DNA of 64,000 bases from CABZJG01 sp902512685 (GCA_051201605.1 CP179201.1:1-64000); one strand, 5' to 3'; positions 34,856 to 44,926 are shown, counted from the first letter of the stretch. The notes: generated from the sequence alone by a model not told the origin. Made by a program: numbers and translations.

Positions 34856-35565
34856 AGGCTAAATTGTGCTAGCTCTTCATAAGGTTCCAGCGATTGGCCC
34901 ACAAGCTCCAAGAGCCGGCCAGACAGTATAGGCAGCGGCCCTTCAGCATCGTCAAAGCCGGTGGAATTATGCACTGCACCATACCAATGTGGGGCCCAAA
35001 CGCCATCGCAGCTTTGGCCGCCTTTGGTCCATTTTAGCATCTTTGCATCAAACGCTAGACCAAGAGCGCCGCAGAGCTCCCGTAATTTCTGTTCTGGATT
35101 TGACCGGATATCCGCAGTGTTTATTACGATTGGGTTTTGTCCATGTTCGACAAGATATCGAAACAGATCTGCCTGTTGATGAAAGCCAATGTCTTCAATT
35201 TTTGGATCTGGGTACTTTTTTGCAAAACTGGCAACAACCCGCGCCGGATGGCGGATGAGGAACACATTTGTAACCTTTAGCATCCAGTCGCGCGGGATAG
35301 CTTCAATCATATGTTGGGTCATGTGTTTATGATAGACGTTTTGGCAACCATCAGGGTTTGGCCCCAACAGGCTATCCACCACTTGATAAGGGTCTTGAGG
35401 CTGCGCTTGCAAAATTTGATCCCGCATGGGGTGCTGCAGTCCGGTCAGATTTAGATAGGCTGCATAAAACGGCTCATCGACCGCCGAAAAATCAGGCCGG
35501 CTTGCAAACGCATACATCATAGCCGTCGACAAATTACGAGGCCCCGACCACATTGCCAATTTCAT
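34852..35565 (-). CDS. Sulfotransferase-like P-loop protein coupled to an aminotransferase
   Basis: A 237-aa protein beginning MKLAMWSGPRNLSTAMMYAF. The loop SGPRNLST resembles the 5'-phosphosulfate-binding loop of sulfotransferases, and FLIRHPARVVASF resembles the 3'-phosphate-binding region (RxPxxxxxS). The substrate is unknown and sulfotransfer is not certain; some P-loop homologues are annotated only as hypothetical. The ATG at 35565 overlaps the TAA of the aminotransferase by one base, so the pair is coupled. Its end overlaps idi on the other strand by 4 bases. Confidence 0.75.
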   Translation of the reverse strand: MKLAMWSGPRNLSTAMMYAFASRPDFSAVDEPFYAAYLNLTGLQHPMRDQILQAQPQDPYQVVDSLLGPNPDGCQNVYHKHMTQHMIEAIPRDWMLKVTNVFLIRHPARVVASFAKKYPDPKIEDIGFHQQADLFRYLVEHGQNPIVINTADIRSNPEQKLRELCGALGLAFDAKMLKWTKGGQSCDGVWAPHWYGAVHNSTGFDDAEGPLPILSGRLLELVGQSLEPYEELAQFSL

Positions 35566-36473
35566 TATGCACATTCCTGAGAGATAAGATTTTTGTAAAG
35601 CGATCTTATCTGTGTTGTCATAGGCCCGATCTCGCCCGTACCGATAATGCGTCCATCAATTTCGCCCGCGGGGGTTTGCGCCCCAAATGTACCTGTCAGA
35701 AAGGCTTCATCAGCGCTATAGACATCCACCAGAGAAAAATTGCGCTCAAACACAGGGATTTCATTTTCCCGGCACAGGTCAATGACCTTTTGTCGTGTAA
35801 TCCCATTCATACAGTAATCGCCGGTGCTGGTCCAAACCTCGCCTCCTCGCACGATAAAGAAATTGCAGGCATTGGTGGTGTTCACAAAGCCATGAATATC
35901 CAGCATGAGCGCTTCGTCAGCCCCGGCCTTTTCAGCCGCAATACAGGCCAAAATACAATTTAGTTTTGAATGGGAATTAAGCTTGGGATCTTGGGTCATC
36001 GGCAAACCGCGCATATGCGGCACGGTGGCCAGCCGAACAGGACGGGGAATTTTAGGGCGTGAATGCTCCAAAATCATAACGATTGTTGGGCCAGACTTGG
36101 ACAGCGAAGGGTGTTGAAACGGGCGGCTTTTGATGCCGCGTGTGATCATAACCCTTGCATGAGCATCACTGACCATATTGTTGGCATTTTGGGTTTCAAG
36201 AAGCGCCTCTTTGATCTGTTCACAGCTTAAACCAATGGATAAATCAATCGCCTTTGCGGCGGCAAACAGCCGGTCAAGATGCTCGTCAATAAAGGCCCAG
36301 CGCCCATTATAAAGTCGCAATCCTTCCCACACACCATCCCCCAGCATAAAGCCGCTGTCAAAAACGCTTACTTTAGCCTCCGCTTTGGGAACAATTTGAC
36401 CATCTACGTAAATTAGGACGTTTTCGTTTCTGCTGTCTTCTTCGGCTTGATGAGTGGTGACCTGATCAATCAT
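35565..36473 (-). CDS. Class IV (branched-chain / D-amino-acid type) aminotransferase
   Basis: A 302-aa PLP enzyme of fold type IV. The PLP lysine is K170 in SHSKLNCI. YVDGQIVPKAEAKVSVFDSGFMLGDGVWEGLR at the N-terminus contains the fold IV YVNG-type start and the FDxGFxxGDGVWE region. The TNACNFFIV and GITRQKVIDL segments bind the cofactor phosphate. It could act on branched-chain amino acids, D-alanine or 4-amino-4-deoxychorismate; sequence alone does not decide. The ATG at 36473 has an AAGGAG ribosome site and removes a 42-residue unconserved extension. Confidence 0.85.
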   Translation of the reverse strand: MIDQVTTHQAEEDSRNENVLIYVDGQIVPKAEAKVSVFDSGFMLGDGVWEGLRLYNGRWAFIDEHLDRLFAAAKAIDLSIGLSCEQIKEALLETQNANNMVSDAHARVMITRGIKSRPFQHPSLSKSGPTIVMILEHSRPKIPRPVRLATVPHMRGLPMTQDPKLNSHSKLNCILACIAAEKAGADEALMLDIHGFVNTTNACNFFIVRGGEVWTSTGDYCMNGITRQKVIDLCRENEIPVFERNFSLVDVYSADEAFLTGTFGAQTPAGEIDGRIIGTGEIGPMTTQIRSLYKNLISQECA

Positions 36474-36623
36474 GTGGCTCTCCTTAACGCGGCAGAGGCT
36501 AAGGGGATTTTTACAAAGTTCCAAGTGGTAAATTCTTGTCACCTCTGCGTGATTACCACGCAAAAACCTTGGCAAATCTACCAACGGCTTTACATTCACT
36601 TTTACTACTTCTGGAGGTAAATA

Positions 36624-37286
36624 ATGTCACAATTGATGCATCATTCGCACCGAGTTGCCCATTTAGCAGCTTTAATACTTTTCGCCTTAGGGATTTCTTC
36701 TTCTGCCAGCGCGGGGCAAACTGATCGGTTGGTTGTTGCCGGCGGATGCTTTTGGTGCGTAGAGGCCGACTTTGAAAAAATTGCCGGGGTGCAAGAGGTT
36801 GTCTCTGGCTATACGGGCGGCACCGTTGAGAACCCGACCTATAAGCAGGTGGTTCGGGGCGGCACAGGACATTTTGAAGCGGTTGAAATCCAATTTGATC
36901 CCACGGCTGTTTCAGTTGACACTTTGCTTGATCTTTTTCTGAGGTCAGTAGATGTTTTGGATGACGGAGGTCAGTTTTGTGATCGCGGAGATAGCTATAA
37001 AACCGCTATTTTCCCATCTAACGACTCCCAGACAGACGCGGCAAAACAAGCAATTGAAAAAGCCCAAACCGCGCTGAGCAAACAGATTGTGACGCCTATT
37101 TTACCCTTAGATCAGTTTTATATGGCAGAGGATTATCACCAAGATTACTACAAAGGCAAAAAACTGGTTCTCACCCGGTTTGGTCCCCGCAAACAGTCCA
37201 AGGCTTATGAGTTATACCGCCAAGCTTGTGGGCGCGATGAACGGGTCAAACAAGTTTGGGGAAAGGACGCCCCATTTGTAAAGTAG
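36624..37286 (+). CDS. msrA: Exported peptide-methionine (S)-S-oxide reductase
   Basis: MsrA reduces the S-epimer of methionine sulfoxide in oxidised proteins. It is 220 aa. The catalytic GCFWC is at residues 41-45 (nucleophile C42), followed by VEADFEKIAGVQEVVSGYTGG. Further cysteines near residues 119 and 203 could resolve the disulfide. The first 31 residues (basic, then LAALILFALGISSSASA) look like a Sec signal peptide, so this copy probably acts in the periplasm. GGAGGTAAATA is its ribosome site. Confidence 0.93.
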   Translation: MSQLMHHSHRVAHLAALILFALGISSSASAGQTDRLVVAGGCFWCVEADFEKIAGVQEVVSGYTGGTVENPTYKQVVRGGTGHFEAVEIQFDPTAVSVDTLLDLFLRSVDVLDDGGQFCDRGDSYKTAIFPSNDSQTDAAKQAIEKAQTALSKQIVTPILPLDQFYMAEDYHQDYYKGKKLVLTRFGPRKQSKAYELYRQACGRDERVKQVWGKDAPFVK

Positions 37287-37287
37287 A

Positions 37288-38160
37288 CTATGGCCCAAAG
37301 TGGTCCTGAATATCTTTTAGGTCTGGTATAACATCTGCTGTTCCGTGGCGTGTCACCATAATTGCCCCGGCACGGCTGGCCAATTTTAACGCTTGCTCTA
37401 TTGCCAGACCGCGATCCAATCCGGCAACCAGATATCCAGTAAATGTGTCCCCTGCTCCCGTTGAATCAACAGCTTCAACTGGCTCTGCATCAAAGCCTTT
37501 AGACACTTTGGTTTCCAAATTAAACCACCGGCAGCCTTTGGCGCCCAAAGTGATAACGACCTGCGCCACACCTAAATCCTGGGGCGATTTACCCGTGGCT
37601 TTTTGCAATTGATCTGCTTCGATCTGATTTAAAACCAAAAGATCAATCATCGGCAACATCTTCTGCACCGCATCGACATCAAACGGCGCAGCAGCATATA
37701 CAACTTTCAGACCAAGGCTTTTGGCAAGGCTTGCCGCCTCGAACTGCATGTTGGTTTCATTTTGTGCCAGAAAGAAATCACCCGTGCTGGATTGGCCAAG
37801 TGCTGCGCCAAGGGCATTTTCCGTGATTTCCAAATTTGCGCCAGAGTGGATTACAATCGCATTTTCGCCCAATCGGTCGACCATGATAATAGCGTGGCCT
37901 GTGGTGGACCCATATGTGATATGGCGTGTATCAACCCCATATTCTGTCAGGCGCTCAATGGCCCAATCCCCATCGCGCCCAACTGCGCCAATATGTACAA
38001 CATGTGCGGCAGCGCGCGCAGCAGCAACGGACATATTTGTGCCTTTGCCGCCCAGTCCCCGGCTCACTGAATGGGCGCTAATGGTTTCCCCAGGTTCGGG
38101 CAAAGCATCCACACTATAGGACAGGTCCGCATTGATCGACCCAAGGTTATATATAGCCAT
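37288..38160 (-). CDS. PfkB-family carbohydrate kinase (ribokinase-like)
   Basis: A 290-aa sugar kinase. The N-terminal signature is in GGKGTNMSVAAARAA and the C-terminal PfkB signature is DSTGAGDTFTGYL with the catalytic aspartate. It is closest in appearance to ribokinases (NLGSINADLSYSVDALPEPGETI), but no ribose transporter or ribonuclease gene lies beside it, so the sugar is unproven. It faces msrA tail-to-tail with a single base between stops. Confidence 0.85.
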   Translation of the reverse strand: MAIYNLGSINADLSYSVDALPEPGETISAHSVSRGLGGKGTNMSVAAARAAAHVVHIGAVGRDGDWAIERLTEYGVDTRHITYGSTTGHAIIMVDRLGENAIVIHSGANLEITENALGAALGQSSTGDFFLAQNETNMQFEAASLAKSLGLKVVYAAAPFDVDAVQKMLPMIDLLVLNQIEADQLQKATGKSPQDLGVAQVVITLGAKGCRWFNLETKVSKGFDAEPVEAVDSTGAGDTFTGYLVAGLDRGLAIEQALKLASRAGAIMVTRHGTADVIPDLKDIQDHFGP

Positions 38161-38219
38161 CCAAATGACTCCCCTTCCTTTGCCTTATAAACAGCCTTAG
38201 CTGCTATACTGAGCCGAAG

Positions 38220-40475
38220 TTATCCCACCTTACAGGCGGCTAAAACAGCCATGTTTAAAATATCTGTTGCCGTTGAAACCGATGAACATATTTGGATCGA
38301 TTCATCCACGCCCGCCAGAATTGGGCCAATAACAGTTGCACCTGCCATTTCCTGCATCAATTTGACCGAGATGCTGGCCGAGTGCCGCGCAGGAACAACC
38401 AAAATATTGGCCGGCCCTGTCAATCTTGAAAACGGATAGGCCTGCATTGAATGGGTGTTTAGAGCAACATCGACGGCCATTTCACCTTCGTATTCAAATG
38501 AAACGCCCCGTTTATCCAAAACTTCGGGCGCAAGATGCATTTTTTCAGCCCGTTCTGAAACTGGATACCCAAAGGTGGAAAAACTGACAAATGCCACCCG
38601 CGGCTCAAGTCCTAAATGGCGCGCAACACCAGCAGCGCGCTCGGCAATATTTGCCAAATCTTCAGCTTCGGGCCATTCATGAACCAATGTGTCGGCAATT
38701 AATACGATCCGGCCGCGATGCAAAACCGCCGTAACGCCGGCAACCCCATGCTCGGAGTCAGCATCAAAAACATGGTTGATCAATCCCATAACATGCGCTG
38801 ACTTGCGCGTAGCTCCGGTGACCAAGCCATCCCCGTGCCCATGCGCCAGCATCAAAGCTGAAAACACGTGGCGATCGCGCGCCGCAAGGCGGTGCACATC
38901 AGCGCGGTCATGACCTTTTCGTTGCAATCTAGAATACAGAAAATCTTTATAGGCCGCTAAGTGTTCTGTATTTGCTGCGTTTACAATTTGAAGCTCTTGA
39001 AAGGCTTCGCCCATTCCCGCGGCTTCAAGCTTGCTTTTGACGTCATGCTCACGGCCAACCACCAATGCTTTGCCAAAACCAGATCTTTGATACATCACCG
39101 CAGCCCGAAGCACTTTAGGATCATCGCCTTCGGCAAAAATCATGCGCGCCTGAGCGGCGCGGGCACGATCGTTTATGCTGCGTAAAATGCTCGCCGTTGG
39201 ATCCATGCGGGTCTTTAAGGTCAGCTCATAGGCTTCCATATCAATGATAGGCCGGCGCGCAGCACCGGTTTCCATACCAGCCTGCGCAACAGCGGGAGGA
39301 ATGCGGTAAATCAGGCGCGGATCAAATGGGGTGGGAATAATATAATCGCGCCCAAAGGTTAGTTTTTCACCATAGGCCATGGCCACTTCGTCCGGGACAT
39401 CTTCGCGCGCCAGATCGGCCAGCGCCTGAGCGCAGGCGATTTTCATTTCGTCGTTAATGGCGCGTGCGTGAATATCAAGCGCACCTCGAAACAGATAGGG
39501 AAACCCCAAAACATTATTGACCTGATTTGGATAATCGCTGCGCCCAGTGGCAACGATTGCATCAGCGCGCACTTCGCGTGCTTCTTCTGGTGTAATTTCA
39601 GGGTCGGGATTTGCCATGGCAAAAATTACCGGATTTTCCGCCATTGATATCAGCATGTCCTGGGTCACTGCGCCCTTGACGGAGACGCCCAAAAATACAT
39701 CTGCTCCGCGCATCGCCTCTTCGAGCGTTCGGGTTTTGGTTTTGATGGCATGGGCCGATTTCCATTGGTTCATCCCTTCGGTACGGCCTTGGTAAATAAC
39801 ACCCTTGGTATCACATACGATACAGTTCTCATGCCGAGCGCCCATTGTTTTAAGAAGCTCAATGCAGGCAATACCGGCAGCGCCTGCCCCGTTCAGAACG
39901 ATTTTAACATCTTGGATTGTCTTGCCGCTGATGTGCAGGGCGTTGATTAAACCGGCTGCGCAGATCACGGCGGTTCCATGTTGGTCGTCATGAAACACCG
40001 GAATGTCCATTTCCTCTTTCAGCCGCTGTTCGATAATAAAGCATTCAGGGGCTTTGATATCTTCTAGGTTTATACCGCCAAAGGTTGGGCCGAGTAATTT
40101 CACCGCTTTGCAGAACTCGTCTGGATCTTCTGTGTCGACCTCAAGATCAATGCTGTTGACATCTGCGAAGCGTTTGAAAAGAACGGCCTTGCCTTCCATC
40201 ACCGGCTTGCTGCCCAGCGCCCCAAGATTGCCAAGACCCAATACGGCCGTGCCGTTTGAAATCACCGCAACCAGATTTCCTTTATTTGTGTAATCATACG
40301 CAAGCTCGGGTTTTTTGTGTATTTCTTCGCAGGGAACAGCCACGCCCGGTGAATATGCCAAAGACAGGTCGCGCTGGGTTGTCATGGGGACGGTTGCCGC
40401 AACCTCCCACTTGCCCGGCGTTGGATCGAGATGAAAGGCGAGCGCGTCTTCACGGGTTATTTTTGACTTTGACAT
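38220..40475 (-). CDS. maeB: NADP-dependent malic enzyme (MaeB-type, with phosphotransacetylase-like domain)
   Basis: A 751-aa fusion. Residues about 1-425 form malic enzyme (LAYSPGVAVPCEEI, VFHDDQHGTAVICAAG and the nucleotide-binding LNGAGAAGIACIELL). Residues about 430-751 resemble phosphotransacetylase, which in MaeB enzymes regulates rather than catalyses. It converts malate to pyruvate and CO2 with reduction of NADP. It lies alone, divergent from mutS. Confidence 0.94.
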   Translation of the reverse strand: MSKSKITREDALAFHLDPTPGKWEVAATVPMTTQRDLSLAYSPGVAVPCEEIHKKPELAYDYTNKGNLVAVISNGTAVLGLGNLGALGSKPVMEGKAVLFKRFADVNSIDLEVDTEDPDEFCKAVKLLGPTFGGINLEDIKAPECFIIEQRLKEEMDIPVFHDDQHGTAVICAAGLINALHISGKTIQDVKIVLNGAGAAGIACIELLKTMGARHENCIVCDTKGVIYQGRTEGMNQWKSAHAIKTKTRTLEEAMRGADVFLGVSVKGAVTQDMLISMAENPVIFAMANPDPEITPEEAREVRADAIVATGRSDYPNQVNNVLGFPYLFRGALDIHARAINDEMKIACAQALADLAREDVPDEVAMAYGEKLTFGRDYIIPTPFDPRLIYRIPPAVAQAGMETGAARRPIIDMEAYELTLKTRMDPTASILRSINDRARAAQARMIFAEGDDPKVLRAAVMYQRSGFGKALVVGREHDVKSKLEAAGMGEAFQELQIVNAANTEHLAAYKDFLYSRLQRKGHDRADVHRLAARDRHVFSALMLAHGHGDGLVTGATRKSAHVMGLINHVFDADSEHGVAGVTAVLHRGRIVLIADTLVHEWPEAEDLANIAERAAGVARHLGLEPRVAFVSFSTFGYPVSERAEKMHLAPEVLDKRGVSFEYEGEMAVDVALNTHSMQAYPFSRLTGPANILVVPARHSASISVKLMQEMAGATVIGPILAGVDESIQICSSVSTATDILNMAVLAACKVG

Positions 40476-40601
40476 TAGAATTTCCTTTATTGCGCGAATT
40501 AGTCTTAGCGCGCAATTTTATAACCTTCAACCGGTTCGTTTTCGACTTTCCCCTTCTGTCAGCTATGGCTAAGTTAACAGCGTTACCTTGAGGAGTTTTT
40601 C

Positions 40602-43214
40602 GTGACACCGATGATGGCGCAATATCAGGACATCAAAGCGCAATACCGCGATGCTTTGTTGTTTTACCGCATGGGTGATTTTTACGAATTGTTTTTTGAC
40701 GATGCTGTTGCCGCCGCCGAAGCGCTTGATATTGTGCTTACCAAACGCGGCAAGCATCAGGGCGAAGAAATACCGATGTGCGGCGTTCCGCACCATGCGT
40801 CGGAAAATTATCTTTTGACATTGATAAGAAAAGGCTTTCGCGTTGCGGTTTGTGAGCAAATGGAAAGCCCGGCAGAGGCGAAAAAACGGGGCAGCAAATC
40901 CGTTGTGCGGCGTGATGTTGTTCGTTTGGTCACCCCCGGCACATTAACCGAAGACTCGCTGTTAGAGCCCAGACAGCATAATTTCCTGGCGGCCTTTTCC
41001 AAAGTCCGTGACGCCTATGCTTTGGCTTGGGTGGATATTTCCACTGGTGTTCTGTGTGTAAGCCCCCTTGCGCTTGTTCAATTGGGCCCAGAGCTTGCAA
41101 GGCTTCAGCCAAGTGAAGTGGTCTTATCAAGCTCAGTATATGAGGAGTTGTCAGAAATATTCGAAGATGCCGGCGTTCCAACCACATCGCTGGGCGTTGC
41201 CGCCTTTGACAGTGCGGCAGCAGAAAAGCGCATTAAATCCCTTTTTGATGTTGGCGCTCTGGAGGCGTTTGGAAATTTTGGCCGCGCCGAAACGTCGGCT
41301 TTAGGCGCGATTATTGAATATTTGGACATCACGCAGAAAGGCCGGCTTCCGATGTTGCGGCCTCCGGCGCGGAATGCCAGCTCAAAGGTGATGCAGATTG
41401 ATGCAGCCACGCGCCGCAATCTTGAAATAACCCAGGCGCTATCTGGCGGACGGGCGGGGTCATTGCTGGCAACTATTGACTGTACCGTCACCGCAGCAGG
41501 TGGACGATTGCTTGAACAGCGACTATCAGCGCCCTCACTGCAGCTTGACGTTATCGAAAATCGTCAAAGCCTGATTGATCTCATGCTGAGCAGCCCAAAT
41601 GAGATGCGCGCTTTGCGCGATATGTTAAAGGCGGTGCCGGATTTGGACCGTGCGCTCTCGCGGCTTTCGCTTGAGCGCGGCGGCCCCAGGGACATCGCCA
41701 ATATTCGCGATGGCTTAGAGCAAGCCAAAGACATGGACCCGTTACTTGACAGGCTTGATCTGAAACCCGCGTTGGAAACTTTAAATGCGTCCTTTACCGG
41801 CCATGATGCGCTCATTGAGTTTTTGTGTCGGGCTTTGGTGGGCGAGCCGCCTTTACTGGCTCGCGATGGTGGTTTTGTTGCCAGCGGTTTTGATGCAGAC
41901 TTGGACGAAGCCAGAAAGCTTCGCGATGAAGGGCGCGGCGTGATTGCCGCGATGCAAAAGGAATACGTTGAAAAAACCAATATATCATTGCTGAAAATAA
42001 AACATAACAACGTGCTAGGGTATTTTATCGAAACCACCGCGACCCACGCGGAAAAAATGCTGGCCGCGCCGCTCGCGGAAACCTTTATCCATCGGCAAAC
42101 AACAGCCAATCAGGTGCGCTTTACCACCGTTGAACTTTCTGAGATTGAAACCAAAATTTTGAACGCTGGAAATCGGTCATTAGAAATAGAAAAGCGCATA
42201 TTCGCTGAGCTTACAGCAGCGATCTTGGATGTGGCGGAAGCCATTTCAACCACAGCACAAGCCATTGCTGAAATTGACTTGGCAAGCTCACTTGCGGATC
42301 TGTCGGAAAAAAACAACTGGTGCAGGCCGGTGGTTGATGACAGCTGTGCGTTTGACATTTTGGGCGGCCGGCATCCAGTTGTTGAACGTGCGCTAGTAAA
42401 CAGTGGTGATCCGTTTATCGCCAATGATTGCGACTTATCAAATAGCGCTATTTGGCTGCTGACAGGTCCAAACATGGCCGGTAAATCCACCTTTTTGCGG
42501 CAAAATGCGCTGATTGTGCTGCTGGCACAAATGGGCAGCTTTGTTCCGGCAGGCAGCGCGCATATCGGATTGGTTGGCCAATTGTTCAGCCGCGTGGGGG
42601 CGTCGGACGATTTGGCGCGCGGGCGATCAACGTTTATGGTTGAAATGGTCGAAACTGCTGCCATTTTAAATCAGGCTGACAGCAAGGCCTTGGTCATACT
42701 GGATGAAATTGGTCGGGGAACCGCCACATATGACGGCTTATCCATCGCATGGGCAACTTTGGAACATTTGCATGAGGTCAATAAAGCACGGGCGCTTTTT
42801 GCCACGCATTACCACGAACTGACGGCACTTTCCAAAAGTCTGTCCAATGTGGAAAACGCCACTGTTCGGGTCAAGGAATGGGAAGGCGAAGTTGTATTTC
42901 TACATGAGGTGCACAAAGGGTCCGCTGATCGGTCCTATGGTGTGCAGGTTGCAAAATTGGCCGGATTGCCAGAGGCGGTCGTTGAACGCGCTCGGGTGGT
43001 TCTTGGAACATTAGAAAGCGGTGATCGTGCAGGGTCTGAGAAAAAGCAGAGCCTGATGGATGATCTGCCTTTGTTTTCCGCAACCCCTGCCCCGAAAACA
43101 GCCCAAGGCCCGTCACAACTGGAACAGGCAATGGAAGATATTCACCCAGATGACCTTTCGCCCAAAGAGGCTTTGAAAACCCTTTACGAACTAAAAGAGC
43201 TTTTGGAGCGGTAA
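40602..43214 (+). CDS. mutS: DNA mismatch repair protein MutS
   Basis: MutS recognises mismatches and small loops. It is 870 aa with a GTG start at 40602 and a GAGGAG ribosome site. The mismatch-stacking FYEL is in the N-terminal RMGDFYELFFDDA. Walker A TGPNMAGKSTFLRQ and Walker B LVILDEIGRGTATYDG with the TFATHYHEL-type region (ALFATHYHEL) lie in the C-terminal ATPase. The C-terminal clamp region ends in KEALKTLYELKELL. No MutL gene is in the window. Confidence 0.97.
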   Translation: MTPMMAQYQDIKAQYRDALLFYRMGDFYELFFDDAVAAAEALDIVLTKRGKHQGEEIPMCGVPHHASENYLLTLIRKGFRVAVCEQMESPAEAKKRGSKSVVRRDVVRLVTPGTLTEDSLLEPRQHNFLAAFSKVRDAYALAWVDISTGVLCVSPLALVQLGPELARLQPSEVVLSSSVYEELSEIFEDAGVPTTSLGVAAFDSAAAEKRIKSLFDVGALEAFGNFGRAETSALGAIIEYLDITQKGRLPMLRPPARNASSKVMQIDAATRRNLEITQALSGGRAGSLLATIDCTVTAAGGRLLEQRLSAPSLQLDVIENRQSLIDLMLSSPNEMRALRDMLKAVPDLDRALSRLSLERGGPRDIANIRDGLEQAKDMDPLLDRLDLKPALETLNASFTGHDALIEFLCRALVGEPPLLARDGGFVASGFDADLDEARKLRDEGRGVIAAMQKEYVEKTNISLLKIKHNNVLGYFIETTATHAEKMLAAPLAETFIHRQTTANQVRFTTVELSEIETKILNAGNRSLEIEKRIFAELTAAILDVAEAISTTAQAIAEIDLASSLADLSEKNNWCRPVVDDSCAFDILGGRHPVVERALVNSGDPFIANDCDLSNSAIWLLTGPNMAGKSTFLRQNALIVLLAQMGSFVPAGSAHIGLVGQLFSRVGASDDLARGRSTFMVEMVETAAILNQADSKALVILDEIGRGTATYDGLSIAWATLEHLHEVNKARALFATHYHELTALSKSLSNVENATVRVKEWEGEVVFLHEVHKGSADRSYGVQVAKLAGLPEAVVERARVVLGTLESGDRAGSEKKQSLMDDLPLFSATPAPKTAQGPSQLEQAMEDIHPDDLSPKEALKTLYELKELLER

Positions 43215-43257
43215 ATCACCAGCCGTGGCACAAAAGTGGCAAGGCCCCAGCGCAGGT

Positions 43258-43830
43258 TTAAGAGGCAGGCGTCGAGGACACTCCAACCTGACTTGGCCGC
43301 AACAAACGATCATGCAGCATAAAGCCTTCAGCAGAGACCTGAATAATTTCGCCTGCTTTCGTTCCCGGGACCGGGGCTTCAAACATGGCTTGGTGAAGTT
43401 GCGGATCGAATTTATCGCCAACTTCCGGCGATATAGGTTCAATTCCATGGCTTCGGAAAACTTTTAGCAGTTCCCGCATCGTTAGCTCGACGCCTTCTAT
43501 AAACGCGCCAGCAGCTTCTTTTTGCTCGTCACCCACCGCTTCGATCGCACGTTTTAGATTATCATAAACGGGTAAGAGATCACGCGCGAGTTTTGATCCG
43601 CCATAATTTTCGGCTTCCCGGCGGTCTTTGTCAGCCCTTTTACGAGAATTTTCTGCATCAGCCAAAGCCCGCATAAAACGGTCACGAAAGTCATCTCTTT
43701 CGACCTTTAGGGCTTCAATCTCATCTAGCTCTGCAGCTTCTTGATCAATATCAATCAACTCGTCGCCGAGCTCTTCAATTTCTGCCTTTTCAACTTCATC
43801 CAAAAATTCTTCGGTTTTTGGTTCTGCCAT
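43258..43830 (-). CDS. grpE: Nucleotide exchange factor GrpE
   Basis: GrpE releases ADP from the chaperone DnaK. It is 190 aa. An acidic N-terminal region (EEFLDEVEKAEIEELGDEL) leads into the long dimeric helix (RDDFRDRFMRALADAENSRKR shortened here), and the beta domain has GVELTMRELLKVF and HQAMFEAPVPG. It starts 9 bases after hrcA, so the repressor and the cochaperone are co-transcribed. dnaK and dnaJ are not in the window. Confidence 0.95.
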   Translation of the reverse strand: MAEPKTEEFLDEVEKAEIEELGDELIDIDQEAAELDEIEALKVERDDFRDRFMRALADAENSRKRADKDRREAENYGGSKLARDLLPVYDNLKRAIEAVGDEQKEAAGAFIEGVELTMRELLKVFRSHGIEPISPEVGDKFDPQLHQAMFEAPVPGTKAGEIIQVSAEGFMLHDRLLRPSQVGVSSTPAS

Positions 43831-43839
43831 ATCGCACCT

Positions 43840-44904
43840 CTAGCTTCGATCAGAAATCAGCTTTCCAATCAATTGCGCCGTGTAATCCACAATCGGCACA
43901 ATCCGTCCATAGTTCAGGCGTGTCGGACCTATTACTCCGATCGCGCCAACGATCTTCCGATCAGAGTTCATATAGGGAGAAACCACCAAAGATGAACCCG
44001 AAAGTGAAAAAAGTTTGTTCTCTGAGCCAATAAAAATGCGAACCCCATCGCCTTTTTCGGTCAATTCAAGGAAATCAGCTATATCCCGCTTTCGTTCAAG
44101 ATCATCAAACAAAGCTCGGATGCGTTCAAGATCGGCCTCTTCTGCCTCTGATTCTAACAGATTCGCTCTGCCCCGAACAATCAATCGCTCGTTTTGATCG
44201 CCCTCATCATGCCAAACAGCAAGCCCCTTTTCCACCAAATCTTGTGCAAGGTGATCAATTTCCTTCCGCCGGTTTTGAACGTCTGTCTCAACCAGCTGTA
44301 AAACTTCGCTCAGTGTAAGCCCGCGAATCATTGAATTTAGGTAATTGGCCGCTTCGCGCATGGCGCTGGGGGTTTGGCCTTTTGGCGGCGTGAACAGTCT
44401 GTTTTCAACCTGACCATTGGCAAAAACCAAAACCACCAAAGCGCGGTCGGGGGACAAGGACACAAATTCGATATGTTTGATAGGTTGCTCTTGTTTTGGC
44501 GTCAAAACAAGCGAAGCGCCATGGGTGATTCCTGAAAGGGCGGAACCGACACGGTCCAATATACCGCCTACGTCCTGATTGTTACTTTTAACGGTTTTAT
44601 CCAGTTTTTCACGATCTTCTTGATCTAATGTGCTGATCTCCAGCAAACCGTCAACAAACATTCGAAGCCCCATTTCCGTGGGAACGCGCCCCGAACTTAT
44701 GTGGGGGCTGTCCAAAAGTCCTAAATATTCCAGATCCTGCATCACATTGCGGACGGTTGCTGCGCTAACCTTTTCATTCAATGTTCGTGAAAGCGTGCGC
44801 GACCCAACTGGATCGCCGTTTTCCAAATAGCCCTCAACAACGCGCCGAAACACCTCGCGCGAGCGATCGTTCATCTCTTCAAACATGCTGTTGTTTTCTG
44901 TCAT
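43840..44904 (-). CDS. hrcA: Heat-inducible transcription repressor HrcA
   Basis: HrcA represses chaperone operons by binding CIRCE elements. It is 354 aa. The N-terminal winged helix has ENGDPVGSRTLSR and SAATVRNVMQDLEYLGLL. The C-terminal part has the conserved NYGRIVPIVDYTAQLIG. It precedes grpE on the same strand. No CIRCE repeat was seen in its own upstream region; the regulated groE operon is outside the window. Confidence 0.95.
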   Translation of the reverse strand: MTENNSMFEEMNDRSREVFRRVVEGYLENGDPVGSRTLSRTLNEKVSAATVRNVMQDLEYLGLLDSPHISSGRVPTEMGLRMFVDGLLEISTLDQEDREKLDKTVKSNNQDVGGILDRVGSALSGITHGASLVLTPKQEQPIKHIEFVSLSPDRALVVLVFANGQVENRLFTPPKGQTPSAMREAANYLNSMIRGLTLSEVLQLVETDVQNRRKEIDHLAQDLVEKGLAVWHDEGDQNERLIVRGRANLLESEAEEADLERIRALFDDLERKRDIADFLELTEKGDGVRIFIGSENKLFSLSGSSLVVSPYMNSDRKIVGAIGVIGPTRLNYGRIVPIVDYTAQLIGKLISDRS

Positions 44905-44926
44905 CTTTTATCCACGGCTCTTTGTC

